A DNA stretch of 64,000 bases, taken from assembly GCA_964059195.1 (NCBI GenBank), contig CAXKWD010000007.1:1860001-1924000 (forward strand). Reading direction: 5' to 3'. The DNA is from Ectobius pallidus (lineage: Eukaryota > Arthropoda > Insecta > Blattodea > Ectobiidae). The position numbers were made by a program, and so were the translations under genes. Position 1 is the first letter of the stretch. Every line of letters starts with the position of its first letter. The notes beneath the pieces are model-generated. The model saw nothing but the letters and a program-made list of their open reading frames with translations, ran no database searches and had not been told where the DNA came from. This document shows positions 55,388-64,000 of the stretch, piece by piece.

Positions 55388-56715
55388 TGGCCGAGTGCAC
55401 CAACCTCGGCATTCAGAATACCGCGGTAAAGTTGCTTAGTTTACCCCGGTAATGTCATACTTTCGTTGCACCGTGCTCGGTTTCGACTTTTATCGCGCTA
55501 AGATGCAAACCGGCCGTGAAGGAGCTGTAAAGTGAGAAAACCGCTGTTTTCTTTCCAAGATGGAGATCAGCGTAATGTGTCATATTTACGATATCTAGGC
55601 CAAAAGTTAATTGAACATAAAGAATAATGAGAGACAGGTGGGGTCTATTTGAAGAATGAACGATGGTGCATATATTTGCAAATACTGTGCTGTAACATCG
55701 ATTGAAATGACTTTTCTTTCTAACCTCAACCAAACCAGGTCCATCGAGTAGGCTAGTGGGCGTAACCATGATTATTACGATTAGTACAGTATTTATGGTG
55801 TTTGAAATCAGTTTGAATTCAGACGACATATATATGGAATATAATATTCCATTTTATCCTTATAAACTTTTATTACTGAACAAAAAGGCCACAAATAAAT
55901 GAAATATGGAAAACCAGTGGTCCTAGGCCAAACTTAAGTGAATGGCTGCATGCATCACGATATAGCCTGTGTATCGGTATATAGGGTATGTAAATCAATT
56001 TATCATACCTGCCCGTACACGAACATAATTATAACAGCCCTTTCATGGCTATGCACATGATTTTGCACCTAAAATTTCTACTAGTCGTACGGGAATAAAA
56101 GCGAGGCTATGTCGAACTCAGAGGAGAGATTTCGTGGTGTTGCTTTGCCTTGGATTGCAAACGTGTGAGAATTATTCTTTAAAACATCAATGTTATTTTA
56201 TTTAAATGTACAGACAGGTGGGATCTATTTGAAGAATGAACGATGGTACATATCTTTGCAAATACTGTGCTGTAACATCGATTGAAATGAGCTTCCTTTC
56301 TCACCTCAACCAGAGCGAAAGCAACTCATTTCACGTTTGGTACAGTATCTATGGTGCTTGGATTCGAAGTATGAATTCAGACGACATATATACGCAATAT
56401 AATATTCCCTTTTATCCTTATGAACATCTTTTTATTGAATAATAAGGCATCAAATACATTGAATTTGGAAAAAAAATTGGCCTACTGGCGAGCCACCGTG
56501 ACTGGCAGACGTGCAGAGAGAGTGAGAGAACCTAGCGGCCATGGAAGAAACCATCAAAGAAAAATGGATCGGAGCAGAGTAACAGCAATATTTCCAAGCA
56601 TTAGCAAACCGCGGTATTTTCGCAATGGTGCACAGAGATTTTGAGAATACCCCGGTATTACGTTTACCGCGGTAACGAAACGGCTGAGAAAACCGGAGAA
56701 TGGTGCACTCGGCCA
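55388..56715 (+). mobile_element. PIF/Harbinger-type element, 1.3 kb, with internal direct repeat
   Basis: Ends TGGCCGAGTGCACCA and its complement TGGTGCACTCGGCCA, with TAA at 55385-55387 and 56716-56718. Subterminal cgcggta/taccgcg motifs occur on both sides. A ~230-bp direct repeat (55632-55865 and 56212-56440; tatttgaagaatgaacgatg) lies inside. No transposase read. Confidence 0.85.
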
Positions 56716-56859
56716 TAAGTGTCGCATGGTGCAATCTTACTGGCTAAAGAAAACAGTACATAACAAACTAATCTCATGTCTGTAGAATACTCGTTCTTTG
56801 TACATAGTTCTGTGGAGAGATGTTTCGTTGAATGCCCGCCCTAAATCATACGCTTTCTT

Positions 56860-57130
56860 TTATAACACGATCGAGCGAAAAGTAGCGTGATTTCAGCCAT
56901 ATTTCTGTCCTCGAACCATGAAGAAGCTCGTGATTGGACGTTAAGGTGTGACGTCATACCGCCAGAGCCACTAGAATTGTGGGTAAACAGGTTGGCAAAC
57001 CTAGCGGGATATAATATGGCACATTTTCGAAACGGGAGAATTCAGTAGGCCTACGTTCAACTCAGTTTATGCTACACATGCGTTTGCGCTCCGCTTGCAT
57101 AACTATGTCGATAGTATTTAGAACATCTGT
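56860..57130 (+). repeat. Piece of the 2-kb block family
   Basis: Shares tgaagaa.ctcgtgat.ggac, gtgacgtcataccgc and atataatatg.cacattttcg with 2090-2200. Confidence 0.6.
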
Positions 57131-57139
57131 TCAATTAAG

Positions 57140-57640
57140 TTTATGCTACGAGGGCAAGTCCGCGCTTTTTGGTTTAATCTTTTGTAGGTTGGGTGCACCG
57201 TCGACATCCTGTTCATTTATCTCCGCTTGAGGAATGTTTGACCGTTATGATTCCACTTTGTGTTGCGCTGATACACATTAAAAATGACTGCACCGCTCAG
57301 GGTTTGCACCAAAGCAGAACGCCGTGCAGTGATCCGTTTTTTGTCGTCTGAAGTTGTACCAGAAGCCGAAATGCATCGAAAAATTTCCGTCCAATACGGG
57401 GCAATGTTTTACAACGGCGAAGCGTGTACGAATGGATTTAAACGATCAAGTGCTGGGTCTGACAGAACTGGATCCATTCCTGAGAGCAAATTAGTTTTTA
57501 GAGCTACCACACGGAAACGGACTCAGAACTGTTCGGTACTAGTAATGGATAATGCAAGTTATCATTCAGTCCAACGATACTGTAGCTATTCGGAATTTAT
57601 TTTAATGAAACTGGTTAAAAATTCATGACGACGTTGGACA
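57140..57640 (+). pseudogene. mariner/SETMAR-type transposase head, degraded
   Basis: From an ATG at 57284: MTAPLRVCTKAERRAVIRFL then SSEVVPEAEMHRKISVQYGA, the HTH_48-type DNA-binding head of this mariner group. After about 45 residues the frame is lost. A further scrap, VLVMDNASYHSVQ, resembles the '.vmDNA.yHs' DDE strand of Tc1/mariner-type transposases. The continuous 114-residue frame is a chance join of these pieces. A possible left end, tacgagggcaagtc, lies at 57146. Confidence 0.6.
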
Positions 57641-57924
57641 TTTTCCACTCCATTATATTATTCTACCTTTTCAGGTCATGGGTTTTTTACTGGGCCACGA
57701 ATGATTACTCAACCCAGAATCAATTTGCCTCCTTAACCGAAAGGAAGACATGTCCTAGAATTTTCTTCACTCGAAAAAAATTAATTGCTCTTGGCCGAGA
57801 TGGAACTCGTGGACCTATTCCCTTGAATAGTGTCAGTATTTATAAAATGCATTTGTAACATGGTGTCAACCTAACATACATAAGAGACTGTCTTATATTA
57901 AAATACTCAATAGAATTGCAACAT

Positions 57925-58160
57925 ACAACAGTTATTAAGTGTCAGTATGGTACTTTATGAGATTGTGTGGGGGACGGAAAAATGTCTGTCCTTCTGCCTG
58001 TCTGTCCGTGTGCCTGTATGCGCGATAACTCAAATACGCTTTATCGGATTTTCATGAAACTTGCTGTACGCATTTATAACGTTCATGGGAAGAACCCTAT
58101 TGATATTGAACCAAATCGGTTGACCGGTACCGGAGTAACGCACAATGAACTGTCACTTGC
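57925..58160 (+). repeat. Copy of the 'CATGAAACTTG' interspersed repeat
   Basis: Best-preserved copy: gtatggtactttatgagatt, a (tgtctg)-rich tract, gcgataactcaaatacgctt, tatcggattttcatgaaact, acgcatttataacgttcatg. Confidence 0.7.
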
Positions 58161-58750
58161 GTTTTACTATACTATAAAGCCGCGTGGCTAACTCACTCAC
58201 TGACATAATTGTTTGCTCTTTTCCACATGAGCCAGAAACTTGAAATTTGGCATACTTATGGCCTGTAACCAATGGAAATATTCCAAAAATATTCTAGAAT
58301 TTTTTACCCCCGAAAAATATTTAAAATGCGGACGTCGCTTTAAGGTCTGTTTATACCTCCTTTGAAGCCTTATAGTAGCTAACGGTGAGTCTTTAAAAAA
58401 AATTTCGACATCCAAGTTTGGTCCTATAACTGTTCTCTATCGGTTATAACTTAGTTACAACTACATTTCATATATTTTCCTAACATTACGCAATGTTTGA
58501 TACACGAAGGCCTACAGGACAGCTACAGGACAGGAATATTGACGCACTTATCTTCTATAAGTGTTAAAAGTTGGCGTATCTTTCTGCTCCAAAAATGTCA
58601 TTATATCGCATTTCGACATGAGCTGATAGTTTGAAATTTGGCAGACTTACAGCAGACCTTACAGACCTATAACCGGTGGAAAATTTCCAAAAAAGTTCAA
58701 TTTTTTTTATTTTTTACCCTCCCAAACAAAACTTGGAAAGATTTAGATTG
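58160..58750 (+). mobile_element. Possible Helitron-like 5' segment
   Basis: tttactatactataaagccg followed by actcactcactgaca resembles the AT-rich, gactgact-containing start of the Helitron at 13104. 'cttgaaatttggca' occurs twice (58230, 58630). No 3' hairpin/CTRR found. Confidence 0.3.
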
Positions 58751-58759
58751 CACGCCACC

Positions 58760-60140
58760 TAGTCAAGTCAATTGGAGGATTTAACAAACAGGGAAAAAGA
58801 CCAAATACCCGCAGACCAGGAAAATTTCTGATTGGAAGACACTCCCACGTCCAGTCTGAATCACTCGCCTGACAAGAACAGTATACCTTGCGATGTTTAT
58901 GCGAATATTGTTCACGTAAGGAATTAATCGTAAATTCGTTCTGTTAATATTCTAGTTATCCCACTCATTCCTTCACACAAGTTTATCAAACTTTCCCAAG
59001 AAACCGTGGTCTAAAACTCAACATTTTTTAAAATATGACCTATTAACTTCATCAGTTTACAGGATTTGTTCTGGCAGAGCTAAGGCCACTCGTGCTGATC
59101 ACAGTCCCACAGATGAGTTTCGTCTACATACTGCCCTAATCCAACACTACATGAGGTCTGTACTGTTTCTTACCTGAGTGCCTTACTTACTGCTCCACTA
59201 AATTCGTTTGCACCATCTAACAGAAAACTATGCAAGTTATAAAACAACCCATTTCTTGAATCAGTAACAGATAATATCAAAATAAAAATTGTCACTTTAT
59301 TATTTATTGCGTCCAGCGACGGCAGTAAATAAAAACAATCTATTATTTAATTACAACACTAAAGTAGGCAGCATTCAGAATAACGCGTTTTCACTAAACA
59401 ATCAATATTGTCCTCTACGGGTTTTAACAATACCGAGAGAAAGAGTTCAGTAAATAAGAGTCGGGGAGGGGGGGGGGATGATGGCGTATTGATTGGAGTT
59501 GTGCAAACTTTGATGGCGCTTTGAGAGGAGACAAGTGGATTCCTCAGGGATCTGTGCTGGGGCCGTGTGACGTGAAAGCCATCACTATCCACGATGAAAA
59601 CAGAGGTGAAATCATTTTAAAAAGCTTCAGTTTGATATTGTATCCTTGTGAAGGATTATCCTCCACCACCTCCGGAGCCCTCGACCATAGCCATAGGCTA
59701 CTCCGGTCTCAACAACTTTTCAGCGCATTTGTGCTATTGCTCAATTTCCCCTTCTCGGACGTCCTAAATCAATGAACTATTGAGCTGGCTGTTCGCTTCA
59801 GCACTAACAGAACGTGTATTTTTTTTTCATGTTTGGCCATGTCTCCGATCCAGTGTTAATCTGATAATGAAAAAAAAACAGTGAAACCCCCACCCGGTTT
59901 ACCCGTAGCAGCACGGGCACTTTGGGCAATTCCCCCCAGAGTCTGAGTATTCTCCTAGGTTGTGTCTCACTATCGGTTAGTCTCAATTCCTGTTTTTTTT
60001 TTCTAGACCGATTATCTTCTGTTCCTATTATGTGTATCGCGAAGTCTTTAAATGCTTCGCGCGCTCAACTTGAGCTGTGGCGGCCATTTTTCTTTTTGCT
60101 CGCATTACTCCCTGGGTAAGGTTTAGTAGTGCCTCTCTAT
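58760..60140. other. No gene recognised
   Basis: Includes a G-run at 59466-59477. Open frames at 59359-59775 and 59922-60119 have no recognisable domain. Confidence 0.35.
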
Positions 60141-60149
60141 ATCTAGCTC

Positions 60150-60343
60150 ACGCATACAGTGCATGGTTCGGGTTCACAGTCTTCACAGTAGCAGAGGTAG
60201 TCCTCTGCTAGGCTGAACCTATGTAGGTTTACTGTATAGCATCCGTGCCCACGTAATTTATCGTTACATGATTCAGTTTGAGTCTCTCTCGAACACTGGG
60301 AAAGTAACCCATCATCTTTAGACCCTTTAGACGGCTTTCCCAC
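60150..60343 (-). mobile_element. LINE C-terminal scrap
   Basis: The minus strand reads DKLRGHGCYTVNLHRFSLAE then DYLCYCEDCE, similar to the 'l.tGHg....L.rf.l.....C.C' block after the RNase H region of R1/I-type LINEs. Very short. Confidence 0.4.
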
Positions 60344-60889
60344 ATAGTAATTGTGTGGTCTCCTTTCTGCTTTGTGTGTTATAATTTCGATTTCTTCAAG
60401 AAAAACTTTAGGCGTTAGCCTTTTTCTCTACTAGCAAGGCAGGGCTGGAGGCACCTGTTTTTCTCCCAGGCACGGAACACGAATTTTTTTTTTTTTAATC
60501 ACAAATTCCATTTAAAATGTGGAAATCATTCGCTTTCATTGAAATCGTGTGAATTACTCTGGAAGATGGCAAACAATGAAAGTCGAAAGTTGATGGCAGA
60601 TCGATATAAATACTGAAAGCGAGAAACTGAGCCTTTTATGCGTTAAAAATTCCACCAAAAATAAAATCAGGATAAAATGATGTAACAACGTGCCAGAATG
60701 CTTTTGCTTAATCAGCTATAATTGCAATTAAGGTATGAAGATTTTTTTTTAAATTGATTTCCGAGTCAAGCTCCAGATCGATTCATTAAGCAGGCTTACG
60801 GAAAAATAAAGGTCTAGTTATAAAAACAATCCGATTGAAATCGTCCAGCATCAGCAGAACTATACAGATTTGTGATATCTTGACAATCG

Positions 60890-61005
60890 CACATCCACAT
60901 AATTTTTTTAATGTCAAATTGCCGGCTTCGGGGTTTGAACCAGGGACCTCCAGAATGCGAGTCCTTAGAAGTTCCCATCTCGGCACCCTCACTTGGTTTA
61001 ACGGT
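60890..61005 (-). repeat. tRNA-derived SINE-like fragment
   Basis: On the minus strand: A box tgccgagatgg, B box ggttcaaaccc, an acceptor-like gccggca, spaced as in a tRNA. No target duplication identified. Confidence 0.5.
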
Positions 61006-61149
61006 CTAGTTTGATAAGCGTATGTAAAGGAATAGTGTTATTCGGCATAGCTAACTGTGTTGCAATTTCCAAAACCGTATATGGAGATTCTAAAACAATA
61101 TATTGTCGTGATAACTATTTTGCATTTGTTAAATTCTTAATAATATATT

Positions 61150-61345
61150 ACCATAAAATAGGCATAAATTGGGAATTACTTCGGTAACGGTCAACCGTTA
61201 TCAATAGGTTCTTCCCATGGACGTTATAAATGCGTATACCAAGTTTCATGAAAATCCGATAAACCGTATTTGAGTTATCGCGCGGACAGACAGACATTTT
61301 TCCGTGCTGCACACAATCTCATACTGGCACTTAATAACAAAATCT
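61150..61345 (-). repeat. Copy of the 'CATGAAACTTG' interspersed repeat
   Basis: Reverse complement carries the same order of blocks as 57960-58160, including gataactcaaatacggttta and cccatggacgttataaatgc on the plus strand. Confidence 0.7.
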
Positions 61346-61349
61346 GTTG

Positions 61350-62450
61350 GCAAAATTAAATAAAAATAGCGAAAAATAAACCGAAAAACAAAATGTGATG
61401 TTAACTTTCCTCTCGTGGCAGACTTGACGTGTTTCAGTAATTATCACTCAACGTGTTATTGAGGACGGGCTAGCTCAAACAAAATGAGAAGCTCTGTGGA
61501 GTGTGTGAATAACTAACTAAAATCACAAAGCAACAACCAAAATACTCAGTCCTCGACACGTAAACTGATATGCCAGGTGCTTTGGTTTTCTTTAAACAAT
61601 GTGTTGTCGTGGAACCCAGCCTTGAAGTAGACACTGGCACTTGCTGACGTCACTTCAGTTTTCTGTTTGGCGGGAAATTTGATTGTTACGCTCTTACAGC
61701 CAAACGCATTGTTCGATTTTCTTCTAATCTGGCTAAAACGTTCCTTGATGTTATTAAAGAATTTATATTTTTATTCCATTTCAACATGATGGCAGTTATA
61801 ACTGATCTTAAATCTGTCTGGTCGCGAAATTATGTGAAAACATGTTTTAGCTCTTAATAAATTCACTTTGTATAAAAATTGTAAACACAATCGCTGGAGT
61901 AGTTTCCGAAATTTCCTTCATGTCAAGTATAGGCTACCTGTGAACAAATAGCGTTTCTTTACTTTTATGAATTATCACCCTGATGTACGGACAGCATTAC
62001 AATATTCAGTGCTTGTAACACGGATTGATGGCTCTCTGAACGGTGATTTGCTTTACATTTACAACTGACATGTCGACACAGCAATACAGTTATTAATTAT
62101 GTAAGCAATGTTTCTGTAAACTTGAAACTGTATACAACGAATGTTTATTTCCTTCGTGTCTCCATGCAGTGTGTTGCACTTCCATTTCTAATTCTTTCCG
62201 GCCTACAAGTTCTGTTTCCTCTTGTCCAAAAATCCATTTCTGTTGCTAATGATTTCCTTCCCTCTCTCTGAATCATAAATATTTTGTTATTTCCTTCTCG
62301 TCATATTCCATTTAATAGGAAGATATGTCCTGAATTACTTTCTCCATTATGAATTCAATAACTTATCAGTGAATGATTTCTGACTCTGAACATTCCTCAA
62401 GTTGTAAGAACTTAACTTCAGACAATTATTTAGTATATAGGCCTGTTCTA
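61350..62450. other. No gene recognised
   Basis: AT-rich. No borders or domains seen. Confidence 0.35.
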
Positions 62451-62452
62451 CC

Positions 62453-63350
62453 CAGGGTTGTAAAAAAGCCGGCTAAAATTTAAAAAGACCTGACCAGCGG
62501 TTTTTTTTTTCAATTTTAGCCGGCTAAAATAAATTTTTCCTGGTTGGGGGAGGTGGGAGCGGGTTGAAATTTTGAAAAAATTATATTTAGGGCCCTATGG
62601 GGTTTAGAGGGAAACTTTGTCTGCATAAATTAGACACCAATGATTCAGTGGTTGTGGGGGTGAGGGTGGAAATTCAAAATTTTTAAAACCATGTTTGTGG
62701 GGTATCGTTGAAAAGCTCTTGATGAGTAATCTCTAAATCAACAACTAGTTTCTCAATAGGGCTCATATAAGGTGAGATTTGAATTTTTGAAAGTCAAAAA
62801 CACTTTAAAATATACCTCAGCCAATAGGCATGCCAAAATGAATTCATGAGGACCAACTGAGGCTAAAATTACCAATGAAATAAAGTTTGAAATATTAAAA
62901 ATAATAGTGAAATATCTTTAAAACAATAATCCTTGGCCAAATTAAAAATGAAATAATAAAAGATATCAATTAATACATAATTAACAACTCCCTTTTTATA
63001 AAAAAATATTTCAGTTTTTATTCTCCACTTACCCCAATAAATTCATAAAAAGCACTATGAAATCTACCTCAGCCTGTGCCCTGGTAGGCCTACCTAAAGG
63101 GATTTTTTATACTTATTTCTCCATCAATTACACAAATATGAAGCGTAATCACCTATCGCTGGAATTGTGTCAAGCCATAGAATCTTTACATCGTATGCCA
63201 GCAAGTTCTGCATCAATCGAAAGAGTATTTTCTTCTTGGGTTAATACAAACAAAATTGAGAAACAGACTAGGCAATGAAAAAGCCCAGAAGCTTGTTTAC
63301 ATCAACAGGCAGAATAAAGCAAATATGCAAGAGTCTTATGATGAATGATG
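62453..63350 (+). pseudogene. hAT transposase C-terminus, frameshifted
   Basis: At 63140-63345 two frames read LELCQAIESLHRMPASSASI, ERVFSS, then TKLRNRLGNEKAQKLVYINR and QNKANMQESYDE. 'P.SSasiERvFSs.g.i..klRnrL..ekaqkLv.i..N' is the hAT dimerisation domain. One base is lost after FSS. cagggttgtaaaaaagccgg at 62453 may be its left TIR; the right TIR was not found. Confidence 0.65.
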
Positions 63351-63356
63351 AATTTA

Positions 63357-63966
63357 CCATATTTACTTGAATATAACGTGCCCTATTTTTGTCCATTTGT
63401 AGATTTCAATACTAAGGTGCGCGTTAAATTCTAGTACAAATCCGTTTCGTAGGTCGGAGGTAATATTGATCTACATAACAAGGCACTGCTATAATTCTTG
63501 ACTTCGTTCATTTTATCGTTAGCCTACACCATATGAAATTTAATTTCCGAAACATAATGAAAAAATTGTTTTTGTCAGTTCTATAGTGCAAATGTGGAAT
63601 ACTGTGCATTGTCGATTTTCAACTCATTTAAGAGTGGTATCAGCTTTTATTGTGAAACATGCATTTAACATTTTGTTTGTCCATTTAGCAATAAAAAATA
63701 AGCACCTCCGAGGATTCCAGTGATGAACACATTAGTGAATAATGATGAGCCATGCCTATAGGTCTACTTGTAGGCCTAAAACTGGCAGTTAACTGTAAAT
63801 GTTTATGTGTTGGTTCATTATTCTATAAATACTAAGACAAAATTCCAAATAAAATATCCTATTGATGCGCATTACATTCGCTAACAAACTCTTTTTTTAT
63901 GATTTTAAGTTTCAAAATCAGGGTGCGCATTATATTCGAGGGTGCATTATATTGGAGTAAATACGG
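63357..63966 (+). mobile_element. Tc1/mariner-type MITE, 610 bp
   Basis: Left end ccatatttacttgaatataa, right end ttatattggagtaaatacgg, flanked by TA (63355-63356 and 63967-63968). The right end carries the TIR core twice (gggtgcgcattatattcgag, then ggtgcattatattggag). No transposase. Confidence 0.85.
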
Positions 63967-64000
63967 TAAATAACTATTGCTGGGAATTACACAGTGAAGT

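Noticed and set aside
55455..55829. 124-residue minus-strand frame in the Harbinger-type element
   Set aside because: No similarity to Harbinger transposase or Myb-like protein; partly covers the internal direct repeat whose other copy does not keep the frame.
57284..57628. A single intact 114-residue mariner protein
   Set aside because: The head and the DDE-like scrap are joined without the intervening catalytic core; a chance continuous frame.
57625..57858. 77-residue open frame after the mariner fragment
   Set aside because: No recognisable domain, flanked by repeat remains.

Overview
The window looks like insect nuclear DNA: AT-rich, intron-dominated, dense in transposon relics, with one spliced gene of insect type. 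The mix (IS630/mariner transposases with a DUF4817-type head, PIF/Harbinger, hAT, Kolobok, Helitron, Penelope and several LINE clades, plus very long introns) suggests a large-genome hemimetabolous insect such as a cockroach or termite. That placement is inference only.

The one host gene is on the minus strand and covers the first 42.9 kb. Nine exons with matching phases and GT-AG junctions (42729-42863, 38788-39250, 35721-36047, 16023-16247, 15068-15254, 7854-8029, 7189-7440, 4907-5196, 109-272) encode about 739 residues: the tail of a signal peptide, alpha-2-macroglobulin MG-type domains, and an LDL-receptor class A module in the last exon seen. A macroglobulin/TEP protein with an internal LDLa module points to Mcr (macroglobulin complement-related). 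The start codon exon and the C-terminal half lie outside the window or were not found. One intron spans 19.5 kb.

The rest is mobile DNA, often nested. In the 7.0 kb intron (8030-15067): Helitrons, LINE 3' ends, a pogo-like MITE inside a LINE, a Harbinger relic and a mariner-type MITE. In the 19.5 kb intron (16248-35720): a DUF4817-type mariner holding a retroposed perfect palindrome; an inverted dimer of a 298-bp tRNA-bearing repeat; a copy of a 2-kb block also present at 1.7-3.9 kb; a 1.5-kb TIR element; a Penelope GIY-YIG fragment; a nearly complete LINE (24556-30214) whose ORF1 begins with a signal-anchor-like segment and a 2A-like ribosome-skipping motif; and a pogo-like and two hAT elements. 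In the intron at 39251-42728: a 2.4-kb element with about 460-bp TIRs and an uncharacterised 279-residue protein.

Upstream of the known exons (42864-64000) I found no host exon. This stretch carries two abutting hAT elements (43.4-44.8 kb), three-level nesting at 46.2-47.8 kb, a TTAA-flanked Kolobok-like element at 48931-51173 that carries a broken transposase plus a convergent P2X7-C-terminal-domain-like ORF, a Harbinger element at 55.4-56.7 kb, and further degraded hAT, mariner and LINE remains. The most unusual systems are the Kolobok/P2X7-domain element, the 2A-bearing LINE with a single in-frame UAG between its two ORFs, and two retroposed inverted dimers.
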